Below, in pieces: positions 1 through 5,407 of a stretch of 9,557 nucleotides of DNA; position 1 is the first letter of the stretch, and every line of letters begins with the position of its first letter. The DNA lies in contig CAIPBN010000305.1 in NCBI GenBank assembly GCA_903863315.1, positions 1 through 9,557 of the forward strand. Direction: 5' to 3'. A program made the translations under genes and the position numbers. Source of the DNA: an uncultured Verrucomicrobiota bacterium. Its GTDB lineage: Bacteria > Verrucomicrobiota > Verrucomicrobiia > Limisphaerales > SXTU01. The notes under the pieces were generated by a model. That model did not search any database and was not told the DNA's origin. It was given only the letters and a program-made list of their open reading frames with translations.

Positions 1-647
1 ATCGCGGCACACAAGCCCAACGCCACGAGCCGGGTGACCCCGGGCAGGATGTAGTTGCTGCGCGGCGCGGTGCGGAGCACGCCATCCATGACCACGGCGA
101 AATTCGAGAGCGAACCTTCCAGCGCGAAGCCATCGCGCACCAGCACCGCCTCGTGCGCTCCGGCTTCCTGCGCGAGCTGGTTGGCGAGCACGTTGGGGAG
201 CAGGGAGATGGACTTGATGTCGCAGCGCGCCCACCGCTGGTCGGGGACGGTGATGACTTTCACCCCGGCTGCCCACTTCTCGACCGGATTCGCAAAGGGC
301 GCGGCGAAGCCATAAACCGTGGGGGTGACCTCAGTGGGGAAGGCGTGCTTGCGCGGGGCGGCACCGCGGCTGATTTGCAGGTAAACCGTGGCCTCCGCAT
401 CGGCCAGTTGGTTGTGCTGCAACAGTCCGGTGCAGAGGGCGGAGTAATCCAAGCCGGCCGGTCGCGCGATCCGCAAGGCCTGCAAGCTGGCATCGAATCG
501 TTCCCAATGCTCGCGGGCGCGGAAGAGGTGTCCCTGGTAAGCGCGCACGACTTCATAAGCGCCGTCCGCAAAGAGGAAGCCCCGGTCGTCAGGTGAGATG
601 CGGGCCTGTTCCTTGGGGAGAAACTGGCCGTTGAGATGGACAATCAT
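1..647 (-). CDS. dat: D-amino acid transaminase, class IV PLP enzyme (3' end outside window)
   Basis: Pyridoxal-phosphate aminotransferase of fold type IV, expected to interconvert D-alanine and D-glutamate with their 2-oxo acids in the cytoplasm. The 215 residues present run from an ATG at 645-647 to the window edge; the family is about 280-290 long, so roughly the last quarter is missing. Visible hallmarks are GFLFADGAYEVV (residues 23-34), SRGAAPRKHAFP (93-104) with the Arg99/His101 pair typical of the D-specific enzymes, the PLP lysine Lys145 in RWARCDIKSISLLPN, Glu177 in LEGSLSN, and NYILPGVTR (198-206). The RxH pair and the CDIKS context favour a D-amino acid transaminase over IlvE or PabC. 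It lies 63 bp downstream of the propeller gene on the same strand, with no terminator seen between them, so co-transcription is possible. No Shine-Dalgarno sequence precedes the start. Confidence 0.9.
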   Translation of the reverse strand, partial: MIVHLNGQFLPKEQARISPDDRGFLFADGAYEVVRAYQGHLFRAREHWERFDASLQALRIARPAGLDYSALCTGLLQHNQLADAEATVYLQISRGAAPRKHAFPTEVTPTVYGFAAPFANPVEKWAAGVKVITVPDQRWARCDIKSISLLPNVLANQLAQEAGAHEAVLVRDGFALEGSLSNFAVVMDGVLRTAPRSNYILPGVTRLVALGLCAA

Positions 648-710
648 TGGCTGGAAGTGGCGGGCGCGCTTTTCGGGCTTGGCTCGGCCAGCGGAAATGG
701 AACACCAAAG

Positions 711-2267
711 TTAGCGGCGTGGCGCAAACTGGGAAGTCACCTTAAGCACAAAGATATCGGTGTCTCCCTGACTTTTGAGCACGGTGTCTCCAAACGTGAT
801 ATTGCCGCGAAAATAGCCGATGACGTAGCTGTTGCCACCGCGGTCCACGGCGATGCCATGGCCAGCGAGGGGTTCGGAATACGCCGCCCCCACTTGCCGG
901 GCCCAGATCACCCGGCCTTCCCGATCCAGCTCCGCGATGAAAACGTCCGCGATCCCCATGCTGAACAGGGTGTTGTTACCAAACAGGCATTTGCCGGCGA
1001 AAGTGCCCGTGACGTGCGTGTGACCACTGCCGTCCACGGCCAGACCGTAGCCCGCCTCGGGCGCGCCAATCTTGTTGCCACCGAAGGTCCGCACCCATGT
1101 CAGGATGCCCCGCTGGTCATACTTGGAAACAAACACATCCGATCCGCCCTCGCTCTTGAGGCCCTTGCCGCTGAAGCTGCCGATGTGCGTGCCCTTGCGG
1201 GAGCGAAACGCCGCATGCAGGCGCATTTCCGACGCGTAAGATTCCGTGCCGTTGAAGCCGCCGGCCACAAGCACGTTCCCATGCGGGTCCAGCCCGACGC
1301 TGTAGGCGATGTCGGTGTTGGGGCCGCCGGAGCGCTGCGCCCAGACGGTGCGTCCGGTGCTGTCAAATTTGGCCACAAAACTGTCCATCAGCCCGGCGCT
1401 GCTCAGGGTCGTGTTGCGGGAGAAGCGGACGTCGTCCTCGAACGCGCCAACCACATAGGAATTCCCCTGGGCGTCCACCGCGATGGCGCTGGCCACATCG
1501 TCGCCCTGCCCGCCGATCTGCCGCACCCAGTCGAGTTCGCCGTTAGCATCGTAGCGGGCGATGAAGATGTCATTAAAGCCGGCATTCTTCAGGGTCAGAT
1601 CCTCGAAGGTGGTGTCGCCCATGAAATACCCGGCCATGTAAACATAGCCATCGGGGCCAATGGCCACGCCATTGCCGCTACCACTGCCGCCGCCACCGGC
1701 CTGCCGCACCCAGAGCACCTTGCCGTTGGGATCAAACTTGGCCAGGAAGATCTCGGAGTCCGAATTGCGCTTCACGATCTCGCCACCGAAGTCCACGGTG
1801 GGTGACTGAAACGTGCCGGTCACATAGCAGTTGCCCTCCGCATCGTTGACCACCGCCCGCGCAAATTCATCCGCTGAACCGCCGACTTGTCGGACCCAGA
1901 CCAGCTTGCCCACCCGATCGTGCTTGGCCACAAAGATGTCCGCCTCGCCCTTCCCGGCCAGCGCATATTCATCGAACCGCGCCTGACCACGGAAATAGCC
2001 GCAAGTGTAGGTGTTGCCCTCCTTGTCCACCGAGATGGCCGTGCCAAAATCCTGCCCCATGCCGCCTGCACGGGAAGCCCAGCGAATCGCGGGCATCTCG
2101 GCTAGGGCTGAACTCACCCCCAGCAAGCAGAAGGCGAGCATCAAAGCGTAGGGCCAGCCGGACCGGAGGGAAAATGTGTCGAGTCGGCGGGCGCGGGGCG
2201 GGCCCGGAATCACGAGTTCTGGGGCAATAGAGGGGTTGGATTGCACGCGATGCTGGATGCTGATCAC
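711..2267 (-). CDS. Exported SBBP-repeat beta-propeller protein, seven blades
   Basis: Probable secreted or envelope protein built from about 60-residue SBBP-type repeats, with the recurring pattern D..GN.YV.G.F...F ... DIFVAKYD..G...WVRQ.GG. Seven repeats are visible, starting near residues 73, 133, 194, 256, 317, 402 and 465. Repeat 5 carries an extra stretch of roughly 20 residues. Repeat 7 lacks its last WVRQ-like strand, while a matching strand, AIRWASRAGG (60-69), precedes repeat 1, as expected for a ring closed by N- and C-terminal strands. A signal peptide is likely: a hydrophobic stretch at 39-56 ends in ALA before Glu57. The start is uncertain. The GTG at 2265-2267 gives 518 residues, but a GTG at 2211-2213 leaves a more normal signal peptide and avoids a start lying just behind a terminator-like hairpin. 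Repeats of this kind are usually ligand-binding or structural; no enzymatic role can be assigned. Confidence 0.85.
   Translation of the reverse strand: MISIQHRVQSNPSIAPELVIPGPPRARRLDTFSLRSGWPYALMLAFCLLGVSSALAEMPAIRWASRAGGMGQDFGTAISVDKEGNTYTCGYFRGQARFDEYALAGKGEADIFVAKHDRVGKLVWVRQVGGSADEFARAVVNDAEGNCYVTGTFQSPTVDFGGEIVKRNSDSEIFLAKFDPNGKVLWVRQAGGGGSGSGNGVAIGPDGYVYMAGYFMGDTTFEDLTLKNAGFNDIFIARYDANGELDWVRQIGGQGDDVASAIAVDAQGNSYVVGAFEDDVRFSRNTTLSSAGLMDSFVAKFDSTGRTVWAQRSGGPNTDIAYSVGLDPHGNVLVAGGFNGTESYASEMRLHAAFRSRKGTHIGSFSGKGLKSEGGSDVFVSKYDQRGILTWVRTFGGNKIGAPEAGYGLAVDGSGHTHVTGTFAGKCLFGNNTLFSMGIADVFIAELDREGRVIWARQVGAAYSEPLAGHGIAVDRGGNSYVIGYFRGNITFGDTVLKSQGDTDIFVLKVTSQFAPRR
2248..2262. repeat. Two-unit heptamer repeat (GATGCTG)
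   Basis: Two adjacent copies of GATGCTG (2249-2255 and 2256-2262) lie at the very 5' end of the propeller reading frame. Read on the minus strand, the 14-base string AGCATCCAGCATCG (2261-2248) also occurs on the plus strand at 4191-4204, inside the membrane-protein gene. This suggests one repeat family at both sites, although two units alone would be weak evidence. Confidence 0.4.
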
Positions 2268-2269
2268 TC

Positions 2270-2293
2270 AAAAAAGCCGACGCTCACCCGGCT
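2270..2293 (-). terminator. Candidate Rho-independent terminator downstream of the thioesterase gene
   Basis: On the minus strand AGCCG (2293-2289) pairs with CGGCT (2279-2275), extendable by one G-U pair, with a loop of about 7-9 nt. A run of six T follows (2275-2270). It lies 71 bp past the thioesterase stop codon and directly before the upstream GTG of the propeller gene, so it either ends the thioesterase transcript or acts as a leader hairpin for the next gene. The stem is short, so confidence is moderate. Confidence 0.5.
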
Positions 2294-2304
2294 GAATGCC
2301 CGCT

Positions 2305-2332
2305 TTTCTACGGGAATGAGCGCTGTTATCAA
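2305..2332 (-). promoter_or_regulatory. Possible sigma70-type promoter for the propeller gene
   Basis: On the minus strand TTGATA (2332-2327) and TAGAAA (2310-2305) are separated by 16 bp. If used, transcription would begin near 2298 and run through the terminator-like hairpin at 2293-2270 before the coding region, an attenuator-like arrangement. The match is by eye only, and the consensus in this lineage is unknown. Confidence 0.25.
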
Positions 2333-2363
2333 GTATAAACTCCCCCCATCCTTGCCTGTCGCC

Positions 2364-2834
2364 CTACACCGGGAAGGACGGCCCCTTGGGAAGGCGCGGC
2401 GTGGCGGCAGGCCGAGGGGCGGGGGCCCCGGTGAACGCCGTGTTGAGTTCCTTGAACACCTCCGGCGGCATCCGGCGGGGCTTTTCATCCGGCCCGGCAC
2501 AAATATGCCGGGTTCGCCCGGTCAGGATGATCGTGTTGCGAGTATTGGAAACCCCATAGGCAAAGCTGATGTGCAACCGGTCCAGCTCAGTCACCACCAC
2601 TTCCACGATCAGCTCATCGTCATAGCGTGCCGCCGCCTCATAGTGCAAATGCGCCTCGATGACCGGGAAAATCAATTCGGAGGTCTGCAACGCCGCCAGC
2701 GGGGTGCCCACCGCCCGGAAGAACTCGCCCCGGGCGCGCTCCAGGATTTCCAGGTAACGGGCGTAATAAACATGATTCCCCACGGTGCATTCGGCGAAAG
2801 ACACCCGGTGGCGATATCGAAATGGTGCGGGCAT
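2364..2834 (-). CDS. Acyl-CoA thioesterase, 4HBT/YbgC-like hotdog fold
   Basis: A 156-residue single hotdog-domain protein expected to hydrolyse acyl-CoA thioesters in the cytoplasm. The signature region is RVSFAECTVGNHVYYARYLE (residues 10-29), followed by the helix ILERARGEFF (30-39) and the strands FPVIEAHLHYEAAARYDDEL and VTELDRLHISFAYGV. A Pro/Ala-rich tail of about 20 residues ends the protein. The frame is open upstream to 3038, but the ATG at 2832-2834 gives the normal family N-terminus, and the extra 68 residues look non-coding. In most YbgC/4HBT members the loop before the helix holds a catalytic Asp (TD...G pattern); here that position appears to be Thr17 and the following Gly is Asn20, so the mechanism may differ. 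Substrate is unknown. The gene is divergent from the membrane-protein gene. Confidence 0.85.
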   Translation of the reverse strand: MPAPFRYRHRVSFAECTVGNHVYYARYLEILERARGEFFRAVGTPLAALQTSELIFPVIEAHLHYEAAARYDDELIVEVVVTELDRLHISFAYGVSNTRNTIILTGRTRHICAGPDEKPRRMPPEVFKELNTAFTGAPAPRPAATPRLPKGPSFPV

Positions 2835-2843
2835 GCGCGTGGA

Positions 2844-2872
2844 ACAGTAGAGCCTTTCGCTTGCGCTGCCAA
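2844..2872 (-). promoter_or_regulatory. Possible promoter of the thioesterase gene
   Basis: On the minus strand TTGGCA (2872-2867, five of six consensus bases) and TACTGT (2849-2844, a poor -10) are 17 bp apart. The -10 ends only 9 bp before the ATG, so the transcript would be nearly leaderless, which fits the lack of a ribosome binding site. Confidence 0.25.
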
Positions 2873-2934
2873 TGCCGGAACGCATGGCTGATTCCAGCGG
2901 CGAATTCTGCACCGCTTCAAGTAGGCCCCCGTGG

Positions 2935-2959
2935 GAACGCGCCAAAGCGAGGCGCGTTC
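2935..2959. repeat. Perfect 9-bp hairpin in the divergent intergenic region
   Basis: GAACGCGCC (2935-2943) is followed by a 7-base loop, AAAGCGA, and its exact complement GGCGCGTTC (2951-2959). It sits in the 194-bp spacer between the divergent thioesterase and membrane-protein genes, with no T tract, so it is not an intrinsic terminator. It could be an operator or a small interspersed palindrome. The rest of the spacer holds only the two candidate promoters. Confidence 0.55.
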
Positions 2960-2984
2960 GAACTTCACGAGGCGGTGCCGTGCC

Positions 2985-3013
2985 TTGCTTGGCTGACGAC
3001 ACGAACCTAGAAT
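2985..3013 (+). promoter_or_regulatory. Candidate sigma70-type promoter of the membrane-protein gene
   Basis: TTGCTT (2985-2990) and TAGAAT (3008-3013, five of six consensus bases) are separated by exactly 17 bp. Transcription would start around 3019-3021, leaving a leader of only about 9 bases before the GTG at 3029. That matches the absence of a Shine-Dalgarno sequence. Confidence 0.4.
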
Positions 3014-3028
3014 CCGTGCGTTCGCCGC

Positions 3029-5311
3029 GTGACCACACTCTTCGCCATCACCCTCTTCTGGAGTGCCGCGCTCTTGTTTTGGGTCGAACCGATGGTGGGC
3101 AAGCTGGTGCTCCCGCAGCTCGGCGGAGCGCCTGCGGTCTGGAATACTTGCATGGTCTTCTTTCAGGCCATGCTGCTGGCGGGCTACGCGGCGGCTCACT
3201 CGCTGACGGGCCGTTTCCAACCGCGCGCACAACTCGGCGTCCACCTCGCTCTGCTGCTCGTCGCACTGGCGACACTGCCCATTACGCTGAACGAAACTGC
3301 CGCCGTGCCGTGGCAGCACTGGCCGACTGCCTGGCTGCTGCTGCAACTCCTCGTGAACGTCGGCCCCGCGTTTTTCGTGCTCGCGCTGACCACGCCGCTG
3401 CTCCAACGGTGGTTCGCCGCGTCGTCCCAAGCAGGCGCGCGCGATCCTTACTTTCTCTACGCTGCCAGTAATCTGGGCAGCTTCGCCGCGCTGTTGGGTT
3501 ACCCGCTCTTTATCGAGTTGAACTGGCCTCTGCGGGAACAAGCCTGGTTGTGGGCTGCGGCCTTCCTCCTGATGCCGGTGCTTGTGTTCGCCTGTGGCAA
3601 GAGTGCCGGCGGCTTGCAGTCGCCGCCTGCACCAACGACTACCGAACCAAGCGGCGGCTGCAAGCCGCCGGCACGGGCGCGTCGCCTCCACTGGGCCGTC
3701 TGCGCTGCCGTGCCTTCCAGCCTGCTGCTGGGCGTGACGACCTACATCACCACGGACGTCGCCTCGATGCCGCTGCTGTGGGTCGTTCCGCTCGCGTTGT
3801 ATCTGCTGACGTTCGTGTTCGTGTTCGCGCGGCGGCGGCTCTTCTCCGCGCGGCTGCTCTCGCGTGCGCTGCCCATCGGCGCGCTGGCGCTGGCTTACCA
3901 GATGTGTGCGGGCCTGAGCGAACCGGCGTGGTTGGTGATGGGCCTGCATCTCGTCGTGTTCTTCATCGCCGCGATGGTCTGCCACGCCCGACTCGCCGCT
4001 GACCGCCCGGAGCCAGAGCACCTGACTGAGTTTTACCTTTGGATGTCCCTTGGCGGCGTGCTGGGCGGACTCTTCAACACGCTGCTCGCGCCGGTGCTGT
4101 TCAACTCGGTGGTGGAATACCCGCTGGCCCTCATGACCGCGTGCTGGCTGCGCTGGGAAGCGGAGCGCCGGTCTCCGACACCCAGCACCAAGCATCCAGC
4201 ATCGGACTTGGCATGGCCCGCTGTGCTCGCCGTGCTGACCGCTGCACTCGCGGCCTTCCTGCCGCCGACGAAGCTCGTCCCTTCCCAAATCCAATCGCTC
4301 GTCATCTTTGGCGTGCCGCTGCTCCTTTGCTTCCTGCTCGTGGACATGCCGCGCCGGTTTGCGCTCGGGTTGGGCGCGGTGTTTTTGGGCGGGGCGTTCT
4401 TCACTGGCGGCTTTGGGAAAACGTTGCACGTCGAGCGAAACTTCTTCGGCGTCACGCGCGTGACGCTGTCGTCGAGCGGGGATGCGCGACAGATTGTCCA
4501 CGGGCGGACGATTCATGGGCGGCAATTTCTGGACCCGGCCAGGGCGGCGGAACCGCTGACGTTCTATCATCGCGAAGGGCCGTTGGGGGATGTGTTTAAG
4601 GTGCTTGGAACTGCTGACACTCGCGTGACAGTGGCGCGCTCAACCAACCCACCGTTCCCAGTTGGCAGCCGACCGAACATGGTGAACGTGTTCTCTACAT
4701 ACTCGGGACGGCATGTTGGCGTGATCGGTCTAGGAGCCGGCTCAATGGCAGCATACGCGCAGGCGGGTGACTTGTGGACCTTCTACGACATAGACCCTTC
4801 CGTGCTCCGCATCGCGCAGAACACCAATTACTTCACCTACCTCGCGCGTTCTGCAGCGGCGGAGACAAGACTCGTGGAGGGCGACGCGCGATTGCGCCTG
4901 CGCGAGGCGGCGGACGGCGGCTTCGGCCTCCTCGTGCTCGACGCGTTCAGCTCGGATGCGATTCCGGTGCATCTCATCACCCGCGAAGCACTGGAGTTGT
5001 ATCTGCGCAAGCTCGCGCCCGGCGGGATGCTCGCGTTCCACATCTCAAACCGCTACCTCGACCTCGAACCAGTGCTGGCGAATCTCGCCGCCGACCTCCG
5101 GCTCGTGGCGCTCGGGTGCGATGACATGTCGCTGACGGAGGCCGAGTTTGCGACCGGGCGCGAGCAGGCGCACTGGGTGGTCATGGCGCGAAGTGCGGAG
5201 GAACTCGCCGGGTTTCAGCGCCGCACCCGTTGGTCGCCGCTCGAAGGGAATCCGCGCGTGGGCGTGTGGACGGATGATTTCTCCAGCCCGCTGCGGGTGA
5301 TACAGAGATAG
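3029..5311 (+). CDS. Polytopic membrane protein fused to a spermidine-synthase-like domain
   Basis: A 760-residue two-part protein. Residues 1 to about 465 form roughly a dozen or more hydrophobic membrane segments, opening with FWSAALLFWVEPMVGKLVLP, a typical start for the fused MFS/spermidine synthase family. Residues from about 470 form a Rossmann methyltransferase-type domain: HGRTIHGRQ (491-499), LTFYHREGPLG (510-520), the nucleotide-binding loop GLGAGSMAAY (567-576), the acidic YDID (586-589), LVEGDAR (615-621) and LVLDAFSSDAIP (635-646). The fold is that of aminopropyltransferases, but activity of membrane-fused members is not established, so polyamine synthesis is only an inference. 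The GTG start at 3029 is the first possible one because an in-frame TAG lies at 3008. Two repeat insertions sit in loops (residues 192-216 and 385-391), and about 35-40 residues near 524-561 look extra compared with relatives as I recall them. The gene is convergent with dnaE. Confidence 0.85.
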   Translation: MTTLFAITLFWSAALLFWVEPMVGKLVLPQLGGAPAVWNTCMVFFQAMLLAGYAAAHSLTGRFQPRAQLGVHLALLLVALATLPITLNETAAVPWQHWPTAWLLLQLLVNVGPAFFVLALTTPLLQRWFAASSQAGARDPYFLYAASNLGSFAALLGYPLFIELNWPLREQAWLWAAAFLLMPVLVFACGKSAGGLQSPPAPTTTEPSGGCKPPARARRLHWAVCAAVPSSLLLGVTTYITTDVASMPLLWVVPLALYLLTFVFVFARRRLFSARLLSRALPIGALALAYQMCAGLSEPAWLVMGLHLVVFFIAAMVCHARLAADRPEPEHLTEFYLWMSLGGVLGGLFNTLLAPVLFNSVVEYPLALMTACWLRWEAERRSPTPSTKHPASDLAWPAVLAVLTAALAAFLPPTKLVPSQIQSLVIFGVPLLLCFLLVDMPRRFALGLGAVFLGGAFFTGGFGKTLHVERNFFGVTRVTLSSSGDARQIVHGRTIHGRQFLDPARAAEPLTFYHREGPLGDVFKVLGTADTRVTVARSTNPPFPVGSRPNMVNVFSTYSGRHVGVIGLGAGSMAAYAQAGDLWTFYDIDPSVLRIAQNTNYFTYLARSAAAETRLVEGDARLRLREAADGGFGLLVLDAFSSDAIPVHLITREALELYLRKLAPGGMLAFHISNRYLDLEPVLANLAADLRLVALGCDDMSLTEAEFATGREQAHWVVMARSAEELAGFQRRTRWSPLEGNPRVGVWTDDFSSPLRVIQR
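3603..3674. repeat. 72-bp palindromic element inserted in frame in a membrane-protein loop
   Basis: A 24-bp arm (3603-3626) and its inverted copy (3651-3674) match at 23 of 24 positions. The one exception, T3620 opposite G3657, is still a G-U pair in RNA. The 24-base spacer is 3627-3650. The arms contain the GC-rich core GCCGGCGGCTTGCAG and its complement. At 72 bp the element adds exactly 24 codons, giving a Pro/Gly/Thr-rich stretch at about residues 192-216 between two hydrophobic segments, so it reads as an interspersed palindrome tolerated in a loop. Confidence 0.8.
4182..4202. repeat. Three-unit heptamer array inside the membrane-protein gene
   Basis: Three consecutive 7-base units, CCAGCAC, CAAGCAT and CCAGCAT, encode a short polar stretch (about residues 385-391, PSTKHPA) in a loop between hydrophobic segments. 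The 21 bases keep the frame. Part of the array recurs on the opposite strand at 2248-2261. Confidence 0.55.
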
Positions 5312-5332
5312 CGGGTGAGCAAGGGGGAAAGC

Positions 5333-5389
5333 GGGAAGGTGAGAGAGTGCCTGTGTGCTCGCCAGACCGTCTCACTCTCTCACTTTTCT
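5333..5389 (+). terminator. Inverted repeat in the convergent spacer, likely terminator and interspersed element
   Basis: GTGAGAGAGTG (5339-5349) and CACTCTCTCAC (5373-5383) are perfect 11-bp complements around a 23-base loop. In the plus transcript the stem can extend to 17 bp (5333-5349 with 5373-5389), counting three G-U pairs, and the 11-bp stem is followed by TTTTCT. It lies between the ends of the membrane-protein gene (5311) and dnaE (5408), so ending one or both transcripts is likely. The loop contains GTGTGCTCGCCAGAC (5353-5367), which closely matches the centre of the element inside dnaE at 8086-8102. The hairpin therefore may be one copy of a repeat family rather than a plain terminator. 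Confidence 0.6.
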
Positions 5390-5407
5390 ACCACTCCCCT
5401 GCCTCGG

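Noticed and set aside
636..1805. 389-codon open frame on the plus strand
   Set aside because: Antisense shadow of the beta-propeller gene, whose repeat pattern is clear on the minus strand.
2835..3038. Longer thioesterase start extending to 3038
   Set aside because: The added 68 residues show no family similarity and would overlap the divergent gene start; the ATG at 2832-2834 gives the normal hotdog N-terminus.
2672..4570. 632-codon open frame on the minus strand
   Set aside because: It is antisense to the membrane-protein gene and overlaps the thioesterase; its Arg/Gln/His-rich composition is typical of a shadow frame in GC-rich DNA.
5333..5389. Purely a Rho-independent terminator
   Set aside because: The loop shares a core with the dnaE insertion element and the T tract is short, so it was kept as terminator plus repeat with moderate confidence.
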